Positions 34,440 to 42,338 of a stretch of DNA of 64,000 nt are shown piece after piece; position 1 is the stretch's first letter, and the number at the start of each line of letters is the position of its first letter. Source of the DNA: Actinocatenispora thailandica (GTDB lineage Bacteria; Actinomycetota; Actinomycetes; Mycobacteriales; Micromonosporaceae). The stretch is taken from positions 6,694,198 to 6,758,197 of the forward strand of contig NZ_AP023355.1 in assembly GCF_016865425.1 (NCBI RefSeq), given 5' to 3'. The notes below the pieces were generated by a model that saw nothing but the letters and a program-made list of their open reading frames with translations, was not told where the DNA came from and did not search any database. Position numbers and translations under genes: made by a program.

Positions 34440-35234
34440 TCAGGGCTCGCGGGCGGCGATGACGAAGATGCGCGGGAACGGCAGCACGGTGCCGTACTCC
34501 TGCGGCGGGAACGCGTCCCGCAACGCCACCGCGACCTCCCGCTCGAACGCCGCCCGCGCGGCCGGCTCGTCGGCCAGCGCGTCCAGGTAGGGCCGCAGCC
34601 CGCTGCCACGGAACCACTCCAGCACCGGATCCGGGCCGTGCAGCACGTGGTAGTACGTGGTCTCCCAGGCGTCCACGGTGCAGCCCATCCGGGCCAGCTC
34701 GTCCAGGTACGACTCGGGGTGCCGCACCGGGCTCGCGGTGCGCGGGCCGGGCCGCTCGGCCACGGTCGCCAGCCGGTCCCGCCACGCCGGCCGCTGCGTC
34801 ACGGTCCGGATCGTCTGCCGCACCGCGCCGCCGCCACCGGCCGGTACCTGGAACGCCAGCGCGCCGCCCGGCCGCAGGGCGGCGACCCAGCGGCCGAACA
34901 GTTCGGTGTGCCGCGGCACCCACTGCAGTGCCGCGTTGCTGACGATCAGGTCGACCGACTCCGGCTGCCACTGCGCGATGTCCTCGCGCCGGAACCGGAG
35001 CCGCTCGGTACCGAGCGGGTGTGCCGCGGCGATCATCTCCGGCGACGAGTCGATGCCCAGCACCCGCGCCGCCGGGTACCGCCGGGTCAGCGTCGCGGTC
35101 ATCGTGCCGGGGCCGCAACCCAGGTCCACCACGTCCGCGGGCGCGCGCACCGGCACCCGGTCGAGCAGGTCGAGGAACGGCCGGGCTCGCTCGTCGGCGA
35201 AGCGCTGGTACTGGTCCGGATCCCAGCTCGTCAT
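34440..35234 (-). CDS. tam: trans-aconitate 2-methyltransferase
   Basis: A 264-residue SAM-dependent methyltransferase close to E. coli Tam in length and sequence: WDPDQYQRFADERARPF at the start, DLGCGPGTMTATL (SAM motif I), GIDSSPEMI, SNAALQWVPRH, WETTYYHVL and FRGSGLRPYLDAL. Tam esterifies trans-aconitate, which forms spontaneously from cis-aconitate and inhibits aconitase. It converges with the winged-helix gene (13 bp apart) and lies 48 bp downstream of a LysR gene on the same strand. Confidence 0.88.
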   Translation of the reverse strand: MTSWDPDQYQRFADERARPFLDLLDRVPVRAPADVVDLGCGPGTMTATLTRRYPAARVLGIDSSPEMIAAAHPLGTERLRFRREDIAQWQPESVDLIVSNAALQWVPRHTELFGRWVAALRPGGALAFQVPAGGGGAVRQTIRTVTQRPAWRDRLATVAERPGPRTASPVRHPESYLDELARMGCTVDAWETTYYHVLHGPDPVLEWFRGSGLRPYLDALADEPAARAAFEREVAVALRDAFPPQEYGTVLPFPRIFVIAAREP

Positions 35235-35282
35235 GCGCCCACCGTACGACCCGCCCCGGCCACCAGCCGCCGCACCGCGCGG

Positions 35283-36278
35283 TCAGGCACCGACCTGCAC
35301 GGCCGGCGCACCGATCGCGGCGGACAGCTGGCGGTGCGCCTCCGGATGCCGGTCCCACCAGCGCCGGTAGTCGGGGTTGCGGTCCAGCTGGGACAGGTAC
35401 GCGCGGGCCGCGCAGCGGTACACGTCGGCGGCGTACCCGGCGTGCGGGCCACCCGGATGCCAGACCAGCCAGCGCTCCAGGATGATCGGGTCGCCGGCGA
35501 GCGGCCGGACGGCGATGCCGGAGCCGTCCCGCGAGGTTGGCTGGGCCAGCGCGACGGCGCCGGCGGCGACGAGTTCCCGGCAGGTGGCGGGCTCGTTCAC
35601 CTCGTGCCGGATCCGGGGACTGAACCCGGCGACCGCGCACGCCCGGGACAGCACGACCTGGTCGTTGCCGTCCCGCATCGGCGCGACCGCCCAGTCCTCC
35701 GGCGCCAGGTCGGCGAGGTCGACGGTGGCGCGCCCGGCCAGCGGATGCCCCGCGGAGAGGGCGACGAAGACCGGCTCGGCGACGAGCAGCCGGGTGTCCA
35801 GCCGGTCGCTGGTGGGCAGCGGCACCCCGGCGCACTCGTCCAGTACGGCGAAGTCGAGCCGCCGGGATTCGAGGTCCTGGGCGAGCTGGCCGATCCCGGC
35901 GACTTCCAGGGTGACGTCGTCGGTGGGCAGGATCTCGGTGATACCGCGGGCCAGGTTGGGTCCGATCGCACCGGGACAGGCGCCGATGCGCAGCGCACCG
36001 GCCGGGGCGCGGGTCCGCGCGTCGGCTCCGGCGAGCAGGCTCTCCATGTCGGCGAGTACCACCCGGGCCGAGGAGACCAGGTACGCGCCGAGTTCGGTGA
36101 CGCGCATCCCGGTGCGCTCGCGCTCGAACAGCCGGCCGCCGAGGCGGCGCTCGATGCGCTGCAGGGTGGCGGACAGGGACGGCTGGGAGACCCCGAGCCG
36201 CGCCGCCGCCCGGGTCAGGCTGGGTTCCTCGGCGATGGCGCAGACCAGACGCAGGTGCCGTAACTCCAGCTCAGCCAT
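35283..36278 (-). CDS. LysR-family transcriptional regulator
   Basis: A 331-residue regulator with the LysR winged helix-turn-helix at residues 3-60 (LELRHLRLVCAIAEEPSLTR, AARLGVSQPSLSATLQRIE) and a two-lobed effector domain from about residue 90. Effector unknown. The ATG at 36278 is preferred; ATG 36287 would add MCC. No ribosome site is evident, which may mean a short or leaderless 5' end. It could regulate tam downstream or the S53 gene upstream. Confidence 0.92.
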   Translation of the reverse strand: MAELELRHLRLVCAIAEEPSLTRAAARLGVSQPSLSATLQRIERRLGGRLFERERTGMRVTELGAYLVSSARVVLADMESLLAGADARTRAPAGALRIGACPGAIGPNLARGITEILPTDDVTLEVAGIGQLAQDLESRRLDFAVLDECAGVPLPTSDRLDTRLLVAEPVFVALSAGHPLAGRATVDLADLAPEDWAVAPMRDGNDQVVLSRACAVAGFSPRIRHEVNEPATCRELVAAGAVALAQPTSRDGSGIAVRPLAGDPIILERWLVWHPGGPHAGYAADVYRCAARAYLSQLDRNPDYRRWWDRHPEAHRQLSAAIGAPAVQVGA

Positions 36279-36360
36279 GCAGCACATGTTATGACCTGAT
36301 TTGCACCCTGTACCACTCGGTAACCCGCGCGGGTGCCCGACCGGCCCGGCCACGCCGACG

Positions 36361-36403
36361 AAAAGGAGGCATGGCCACCAGCCGGTGCTGATGGCCATGC
36401 CTC
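36361..36403 (-). terminator. Rho-independent terminator of the S53 peptidase gene
   Basis: A 12-bp stem GAGGCATGGCCA/TGGCCATGCCTC (36366-36377 with 36392-36403) is followed on the minus strand by TTTT (36361-36364). It lies 26 bp after the S53 stop and before the LysR gene. Confidence 0.88.
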
Positions 36404-36428
36404 GCCAAGGGTGGTCCCTCGAAGTGGG

Positions 36429-37607
36429 TCAGCCGGTGAACGCGCCGGTGCCGTTCGGGGTGCCCAGCCCGGTCGGGCCGTCCCAGCCGGCGCCGGCGTT
36501 GCACAGCTGCTGGACGTCGCAGCTGCCGTTGCTGCCGCTGGTCACGTCGTTCAGGCTGTCGCTGTTCGACCACGGGTCGCTCGCCGGGTTGTCACCGGGC
36601 GAACCGGCGTCGGCGTACACGCCGGCGATGATCGGCGACGAGGCGCTCGTCCCGCCGACGACCATCCACCCGCTCTGCTGGTACGTGTCGTACACGGCGA
36701 GGCCGGTGTTCGGGTCGGCGACCGCGGAGACGTCCGCGACGGCCCGGTTGCTGGTGCCGGTGGCGTCGGTCTCCCAGGACGGCTTGCTGATGTACTGCGA
36801 CTCACCCGAGCCGGCGCCGTCCCAGGCGCTCTCCGACCAGCCGCGGCTGGAGGAGTCCTTGGTCAGCGAGGTGCCGCCGACCGCGGTGACGTACTGCGAC
36901 GCCGCCGGGAACTCGGTGCCGTAGCCGGAGTCACCGGAGGAGACGGTGATCGCCACGCCCGGGTGGTTGAAGTACTGGTCGTCGGCCTGCTGCTCGGTGG
37001 AGTCCTCGCCGCCGCCGTAGCTGTTGGACACCGCGGTGGCGCCCAGCTCGACGGCGGTGTTCACCGAGGTACCCAGGTCGTCCATGCTCGCGCTGTTCGC
37101 CTCGACCAGCAGGATCTTGGCCTTCGGCGCGACCGCGGACACCATGTCCAGGTCGAGCGAGATCTCGGTGGCCCAGCCGGAGTCCGCGGTGGGCAGCGGG
37201 CTGGCGGAACCGTCCTGGTTGACCTTCTGGAAGTCCGCGTCGCCCAGGCCGTACTGCGCCCGGTACGCGTTCAGGTCGGATTCGGCGTTCGGGTCGTCGT
37301 ACGCGTCGACGATGGCCACGGTCTGGCCCGCGCCGCCGTCGGCGGCCAGGTTGTACGCCGACTGCAGGTCCGCCGGGCCCAGCCCGGACGGGTCGGCGTG
37401 CCGGCCGATCGAGCGCGGCTGCTTGACGTCGGTACGCACCAGCGCCAGGCAGGCCATCTGGCCGTCCTTCGTGGGTTTGGCGCAACTGTGTACGACGTGG
37501 GCGCCGTCGGCCGCGGCTGTCTGCGCGTTGGCCGGTGCGGCGGTGAACGCCAGGGCCAGTGCGCCGCCGACAGCGACGGCAGCACCGGCGAGGGGCTTGG
37601 TTCGCAT
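36429..37607 (-). CDS. secreted S53-family (sedolisin) serine-carboxyl peptidase without prodomain
   Basis: A 392-residue protein with a Sec signal (ending ANA at about 28). Catalytic residues of sedolisins are visible: Glu and Asp four apart in ATEISLDLD, the oxyanion Asp in SSGDSGYG and the nucleophile Ser in GGTSASSPIIAG. The large inhibitory propeptide of classical sedolisins is missing; only about 50 residues precede the catalytic domain. Such short forms are common in actinomycetes. The ATG has AGGAGG before it, and a strong terminator follows. It is an isolated secreted-protease gene. Confidence 0.92.
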   Translation of the reverse strand: MRTKPLAGAAVAVGGALALAFTAAPANAQTAAADGAHVVHSCAKPTKDGQMACLALVRTDVKQPRSIGRHADPSGLGPADLQSAYNLAADGGAGQTVAIVDAYDDPNAESDLNAYRAQYGLGDADFQKVNQDGSASPLPTADSGWATEISLDLDMVSAVAPKAKILLVEANSASMDDLGTSVNTAVELGATAVSNSYGGGEDSTEQQADDQYFNHPGVAITVSSGDSGYGTEFPAASQYVTAVGGTSLTKDSSSRGWSESAWDGAGSGESQYISKPSWETDATGTSNRAVADVSAVADPNTGLAVYDTYQQSGWMVVGGTSASSPIIAGVYADAGSPGDNPASDPWSNSDSLNDVTSGSNGSCDVQQLCNAGAGWDGPTGLGTPNGTGAFTG

Positions 37608-38000
37608 TCCGTCCTCCTTGCGGTAGGGGTCGTGCGGAGGAATGCGAACAGTATTCAGCCCGAAGGGTGCATATATCTCATCCCGAAAGCTGATAACTCC
37701 GACATTATGGGAACCTTAAGGAGCAATGCGATCACAGCGGGTTCACCGCGGAGGCTTATCGATGGGCGGGTCGCACCCGAATCGCGGGGGAACGTCGAGC
37801 GCGCCCCGCCCATCGTCAGGGACCACCGCCTCGCGCACCGCCGGGCCGTGCGGTGCATGCGGTGCGTCCCGCCCCGCGGTACGGCCAGGGAGCGACGTCC
37901 CCGGTGGTCCGCCGATCGCGGGGGGCGGAAGCCGGACGGCTTCCTGGTCGAACGCCCGGCGCCGGGCCGAGCCGGGGCGCCGAGCCGGATCGGTACGAGA
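37608..38000. other. 393-bp gap with AT-rich promoter zone and inverted repeat
   Basis: The 37640-37735 part is clearly lower in GC and should hold the S53 promoter. Further on, CGATGGGCGGG (37760-37770) and CCCGCCCATCG (37805-37815) form an 11-bp inverted repeat with a 34-nt spacer. No gene is supported. Confidence 0.4.
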
Positions 38001-38369
38001 TCAGGGACGGCTCAGCGCCGTGCTCGTGACGCCGGTGACCACCCGCCACTGGCCGGAGTGCCCCACCGACCGCAGCGGGGTACGCGCCGCGCTGGCGGCC
38101 CGGGTGGCCAACCGGGTGGCGGTGCACGGGCTCGGCTCGCCGCAGTACCCGCAGCACGACCCGTCCGGCCGGTGCCGGTTCAGCACGTACTGCGCGTCCC
38201 GCCAGAGCAGCGCATCGACCACACCCTCGGGGACGTCCGGGCCGGCCGGCGTACCGGACACCGACTCGGTACCGCCCGGCGGCGCCTCGACCGCGACCGT
38301 CGCCGTCGCGCTGTGCCTGCCGCGTTCGGCCACTCCCACACCGGCCGGTGCCGTGTTCGTCGCGTTCAC
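38001..38369 (-). CDS. small cysteine-rich actinobacterial protein of unknown function
   Basis: A 122-residue protein; the first 45 residues are low-complexity and the rest contains DALLWRDAQYVLNRHRPDG followed by CCGYCGEPSPC, a cysteine cluster that may bind zinc or iron-sulfur, then a basic helix TRLATRAASAARTPLR. Similar small proteins are frequent in Micromonosporaceae, function unknown. The GTG start has GGGGAGG 7 bp before it, which is strong support for a real gene. Confidence 0.65.
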   Translation of the reverse strand: MNATNTAPAGVGVAERGRHSATATVAVEAPPGGTESVSGTPAGPDVPEGVVDALLWRDAQYVLNRHRPDGSCCGYCGEPSPCTATRLATRAASAARTPLRSVGHSGQWRVVTGVTSTALSRP

Positions 38370-38530
38370 CGGTCCACCTCCCCGTGACGTCGGTGTCCTA
38401 CGGAGCCGATGAACCGAAAGTTACGGCCGCGTCACCGAGTGGCGACGGACCGGGAGTGCGACGGTGCAGATCGCGATTCCCGTCCCCGCACCGGGCCGGG
38501 CCGGGCACGACGAGAGCCGACCCGCCGTCC

Positions 38531-38587
38531 TGGCGAGCCGGCGAGAAGTCGCCGCTCCGGCGAGCCGGCGAGAAGTCGCCGCGGCCG
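38531..38587. repeat. tandem GAGCCGGCGAGAAGTCGCCG, two copies
   Basis: The 20-mer unit occurs twice about 27 bp apart in the gap between the IclR gene end and the cysteine-rich protein gene. Each unit contains GGCGA...TCGCC and can fold into a small hairpin. Confidence 0.55.
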
Positions 38588-38642
38588 AAGGCACGCAGCT
38601 CGGCGCGGCAGCCGCGGACCGCGACAGCCGAGCGTTCGCACC

Positions 38643-39449
38643 TCAGAGCGGCAGCGGCGGCGGCGTCGGGTTGTTCGCCACCGCGGCGGCGATGCTGCGG
38701 GACACGGTGGCGAGCTGGTTCAGCACCGTCGGCTCGTTGCGCTGGAACTCCTCCAGCGACATCGTGCAGCCCAGCACCATGTGCGGCGACTCGGCCGAGC
38801 CGGTGCTGATCACGGTGGCCGCGCAGGCCACGTTGTCCCGGTACTGGCCGCGCTCGACGAAGGTGCCGCGCCGCCGAAGCCCGGCGAGGTCGTGCTCCAG
38901 CTGCTGCCGGTCGACGACCGTGGACCGGGTGTACGGCCGCATGCCGACCACCGACAGGTAGCGCCGCCGGTGCGTCACGTCCAGGGTCGCGAGCAACGCC
39001 TTGCCGATCGCGGTGGCGTGCGCGGCGTCGTCGAACCCGACGATCAGGTCCTCCAGGTGCGGCGACCGGGGCCCCTCGGCGACGCCGGTGATGGCCACCT
39101 TGCCGTCGACGAACCGGGCCAGGTAGTGGCTGAACCCGGTGGCGCCGGCCGCCCGGCGCAGCCCGACCGCGGTGTCGGTCGGCGGTCGGACCGCGGCGCT
39201 CAGTTCCCGAAACCTGTCCGCCACCTCCAGCCCCGGCAGGTAGGTGCCGTCGTTGCAGCGGATCAGGTAACCCTCGTACGTGAGGGTGCGCACGAGGTGA
39301 TAAGTGGTGGACAGGCCGAGTTCGCACCGCCGCGCGATCTGCTTGACCGTCAGTCCACGCTGAGAGCGCCCCACCGTCTCCAGGATCCGCAGTGCACGGG
39401 ACACACTTTGGATCAGATCCGAGGGTGCCTGCGAGCCGTCAGTGCGCAC
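38643..39449 (-). CDS. IclR-family transcriptional regulator
   Basis: A 268-residue regulator. The winged helix at residues 12-70 (VSRALRILETVGRSQRGLTV, RRCELGLSTTYHLVRTL) precedes an IclR ligand domain with HATAIGKALLATL near residue 150 and the closing LGCTMSLEEF. Family members respond to small carboxylates and often control aromatic or sugar-acid catabolism. The GTG start has GGAGG six bases before it. It is divergent from pheA by 323 bp, so it may influence it, but the usual IclR targets are catabolic genes. Confidence 0.9.
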   Translation of the reverse strand: MRTDGSQAPSDLIQSVSRALRILETVGRSQRGLTVKQIARRCELGLSTTYHLVRTLTYEGYLIRCNDGTYLPGLEVADRFRELSAAVRPPTDTAVGLRRAAGATGFSHYLARFVDGKVAITGVAEGPRSPHLEDLIVGFDDAAHATAIGKALLATLDVTHRRRYLSVVGMRPYTRSTVVDRQQLEHDLAGLRRRGTFVERGQYRDNVACAATVISTGSAESPHMVLGCTMSLEEFQRNEPTVLNQLATVSRSIAAAVANNPTPPPLPL

Positions 39450-39772
39450 AACAAACCTCCGCTAATGACCCGCTCCGTACCTGAGCGGATCTGTCCACGA
39501 TAGGTATTGCCGCACTTACTGAGAAGACCCGGTTACGCGAGGTAACTCAGCGTGGCGGGATTTGTGGTCGTAGTCACGGCTTTATGGCGAATTCTATCAC
39601 GAACTGTAGTCGACAAACTGGCCATGCGGTGGTGCCCCGGTTCGCCGGCCCTGACGGCGTTCGTCACAGCTCGACCCCGACGGTACGCGGCCCCCGGGAC
39701 AGCCCGAACTGGTCGGCACGGCGACATCGGCGGCCCGGCCGGCTGCCCCACACCACGCCGTAAGCTCGCCGC
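39450..39772. other. divergent intergenic region IclR/pheA
   Basis: No gene. The part 39475-39610 is less GC-rich, with TTTATGGCGAATTCTATCAC near 39580, and likely holds both promoters. The direct repeat GGTTACGCGAGGTAACTC around 39530-39548 contains the inverted GTTAC/GTAAC pair, a possible operator. Confidence 0.4.
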
Positions 39773-40726
39773 ATGTCGACCGCACGGTACAGCTATCTCG
39801 GCCCGGAAGGGACCTTCAGCGAGGAGGCGCTGCGAACCCTGCCGGAGGCGGCGGACGCCACCCTGCTGCCGTCCCGCACGGTGCCCGAGGCGCTCGACGC
39901 GGTGCGCACCGGCGACGCCGACGCGGCGCTGGTACCGCTGGAGAACTCGGTCGGCGGCTCGGTGCCGGTGACCGTCGACGACCTGGTCGGCGGCGACCCG
40001 CTGCAGATCCGGCGCGAGGTGGTCCTGCCGATCAGGTTCGTGTTCGCCACCCGGGACGGCCGCGCCCTCGACGAGGTACGGACCGTCGCGGCGCACCCGC
40101 AGGCTGCCGCGCAGTGCCGGCACTGGCTGCGCGGCACCGTACCGGCCGCGACCGTCACCGACGTGCTCTCCAACGCCACCGCGGCGATCCGGTGCGCCGC
40201 CGGCGAGTACGACGGGGCGCTGTCCACGCCGCTCGCCGCGCACCGGCACGGGCTGACCATCCGGGCCGAGGGCGTCGCCGACCACGCCGACGCGATGACC
40301 CGGTTCGTCCTGCTCGGCCGGCCCGCAGCGGCACCCGCGCCGACCGGCAACGACGTCACCACGATCGCGGTGTTCATCGCGCACGACCGGGTCGGCGCGC
40401 TGCTCGCGGTGCTCACCGAGCTCGCCGTGCGCGGGGTCAACCTGAGCCGGATCGAGTCCCGGCCCACCGGTGAGGCGCTCGGCCGGTACTGCTTCCTGCT
40501 CGACTGCACCGGACACGTCGCGGACGCGCGGATGGGCGAGGCGCTGGCCGGGCTGCGCCGGATCTGCCGGGACGTGCGCTACTTCGGCTCCTACCCGCGG
40601 GCCGGCGCCGAGCCGCCGGTGCCACCGCCACCCGGCATGTCCGACGCCGACTTCACCGAGGCGCAGACCTGGCTGACCAGCATCCGCACCCCCACCCCAC
40701 GCCCCCACGCCGCCCGAGCGAGTTGA
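39773..40726 (+). CDS. pheA: prephenate dehydratase
   Basis: A 317-residue monofunctional enzyme converting prephenate to phenylpyruvate in phenylalanine synthesis. YSYLGPEGTFSEEAL opens the protein, VPLENSVGGSVP is in the first lobe, and the active-site TRF is in DAMTRFVLLG near residue 180. The carboxy ACT domain (about 200-280) contains GVNLSRIESRP, the ESRP motif for allosteric phenylalanine binding. No chorismate mutase domain is fused. The stop codon TGA lies inside the left arm of the 61-bp palindromic element. Confidence 0.96.
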   Translation: MSTARYSYLGPEGTFSEEALRTLPEAADATLLPSRTVPEALDAVRTGDADAALVPLENSVGGSVPVTVDDLVGGDPLQIRREVVLPIRFVFATRDGRALDEVRTVAAHPQAAAQCRHWLRGTVPAATVTDVLSNATAAIRCAAGEYDGALSTPLAAHRHGLTIRAEGVADHADAMTRFVLLGRPAAAPAPTGNDVTTIAVFIAHDRVGALLAVLTELAVRGVNLSRIESRPTGEALGRYCFLLDCTGHVADARMGEALAGLRRICRDVRYFGSYPRAGAEPPVPPPPGMSDADFTEAQTWLTSIRTPTPRPHAARAS

Positions 40727-40782
40727 TCATGGCGTTGTCTGACCGGAAAGCGCTGTCCAGCCAAGACAACGCCATGATCGAC
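40722..40782. repeat. 61-bp palindromic element overlapping the pheA stop
   Basis: Arms GTTGATCATGGCGTTGTC (40722-40739) and GACAACGCCATGATCGAC (40765-40782) pair with one mismatch, with GGAAAGCGCTGTCC in the centre. The TGA in GTTGATC is the pheA stop codon, so the element entered, or defines, the 3' end of the gene. Confidence 0.9.
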
Positions 40783-40847
40783 GCTGGCCGCGGCGGGCGT
40801 TGGGATGTCGTGGCGAGAGGTTTCGTGGCGAGAGGTTTCGTGGCGCG

Positions 40848-41582
40848 GTGAGCCGGCGGGTGGTGCTGGTGCGGCACGGGCAGAGCACCGCGAACGTGGA
40901 CCACTCGCTGACCTGTGCCATCCCCGGCGTACCGCTGTCGCCGCTGGGCGAGCGGCAGGTGGCCCGGCTGGCCGCGGACTGGCCGGCCGAGGACGCGCCG
41001 GACACGATCTGGTCGTCACCGATGGCCCGCGCCCGGCAGACCGCGGAACCGCTCGCCGCGCGGTACGGACTGCCGGTACGGGTACATCCGGCCGGGCACG
41101 AGGCGCTGATCGGGACGTTGCACGGCAGTACCGACCCGGCCGACGCGCTGCTGGTGGCCGACACGTTCGCCCGCTGGCGGGACGACCTGCGACCGCGGCT
41201 GCCCGGCGGCGAGGACGGCGCGGATCTGGTACGACGGCTGCGTACCGTGCTGCTCGACGTGCTCGCCGCACTGCCCGCCGGCGGCACCGCGGTACTGGTC
41301 GGGCACGGCACGCTGTTCGCGGTCGGCGTCCCCCGGCTCGCGGCCGGGCTGTCCCGGCAGGTACCCGAGCTGCCCAACGCCGGCCGCGCGGTCCTCGTCG
41401 CCCCGGACACCGGCACCGCCGGCCTCGCCCCGGACACCGGCACCGCCGGCCTCGCCCCGGACACCAGCGGTCGGGTGCCGGACACCGGTACCACCGGCCG
41501 GGCGGCAGCCACCAACACCGGCGTGCTGCGGGTGGCGTACTGGGCCGGCGACGAACAGGACGACCGAGAGGGACGAGGATGA
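40848..41582 (+). CDS. histidine phosphatase (phosphoglycerate mutase-like) family protein
   Basis: A 244-residue protein with the RHG motif VLVRHGQSTAN at residues 5-15, IWSSPMARARQTAEPLA and the second histidine in VLVGHGTLFAVG. These form the phospho-histidine phosphatase site; substrate unknown. Near residues 185-215 the unit APDTGTAGL is repeated three times, a low-complexity insert. The GTG start lies just after a tandem TGGCGAGAGGTTTCG repeat (40821-40850) that supplies the ribosome site. It overlaps the methyltransferase gene by ATGA. Confidence 0.88.
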   Translation: MSRRVVLVRHGQSTANVDHSLTCAIPGVPLSPLGERQVARLAADWPAEDAPDTIWSSPMARARQTAEPLAARYGLPVRVHPAGHEALIGTLHGSTDPADALLVADTFARWRDDLRPRLPGGEDGADLVRRLRTVLLDVLAALPAGGTAVLVGHGTLFAVGVPRLAAGLSRQVPELPNAGRAVLVAPDTGTAGLAPDTGTAGLAPDTSGRVPDTGTTGRAAATNTGVLRVAYWAGDEQDDREGRG

Positions 41583-42244
41583 CGGACGACGAGCGGCGCG
41601 GGTACGCGCGGAAGCTGGCGGCGGAGGCCGTCGCGGTCGGCGACGACACCGGCTGGTTCGAGCGGCTGTACGCGGCGGCCGAGTCCGGCACCGCGGTGGT
41701 GCCGTGGGCCGACCGGGAACCCAACCCGCTGCTGGTGGACTGGTCCGCGGCGCGCACCGACCACCGCGGCCGGGCCCTCGTGGTGGGGTGCGGCCTCGGC
41801 GACGACGCCGAGCATCTCGCCGCCCTCGGGTACGACACCGTCGCCTTCGACGTGGCCCCGAGCGCGGTGCGGGCGGCCCGGGAGCGGTTCACCGGCTCGC
41901 CGGTGAGCTACCGGGTGGCGGACCTGCTCGACCCGCCGGACGACCTGCTCGGCACGTTCGACCTGGTCTTCGAGGCGTACACGGTGCAGACGTTGCAGGG
42001 CGCGGCCCGCCGCCGGGCGATCGGTCGGTTCGCCGAGCTGCTGCGACCGGGCGGCAGGCTGCTGGTCGTCGCGCGGGCCCGCGACGACGACGGCCCGGCC
42101 GGCCGGATGCCGTGGCCGCTGACCCGGGCCGAGATCGACGCGTTCGCGGTCGACGGGCTGCGGCCGGTGCTGGTCGAGGATCTCGCGGACACCAGCGAGG
42201 ACCCGCCGGTCCGCCGCTGGCGCGCCGAGTTCGCCAGGAGCTGA
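41579..42244 (+). CDS. class I SAM-dependent methyltransferase
   Basis: A 221-residue protein of the TPMT/tellurite-type methyltransferase group. SAM motif I is LVVGCGLGDDAEHLAALGYD near residue 62, followed by AFDVAPSAVRAAR, then DLVFEAYTVQTL and LRPGGRLLVVARAR. A tryptophan-rich start (WFERLYAAAESG) and PWADREPNP match the family. Small-molecule thiol, halide or oxyanion methylation is possible; substrate unknown. Its ATG overlaps the stop of the phosphatase gene (ATGA), so the two are co-translated. Confidence 0.87.
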   Translation: MTDDERRGYARKLAAEAVAVGDDTGWFERLYAAAESGTAVVPWADREPNPLLVDWSAARTDHRGRALVVGCGLGDDAEHLAALGYDTVAFDVAPSAVRAARERFTGSPVSYRVADLLDPPDDLLGTFDLVFEAYTVQTLQGAARRRAIGRFAELLRPGGRLLVVARARDDDGPAGRMPWPLTRAEIDAFAVDGLRPVLVEDLADTSEDPPVRRWRAEFARS

Positions 42245-42338
42245 GCCGGGTTCGCCGAGCCGAGCGCCGCTCCGTCGAGGCGGGTGCCGGCCCGCAGAGA
42301 GCCGGGCGCGGTTCGCCGAGGCGGGGCGCCGGCGAGTG

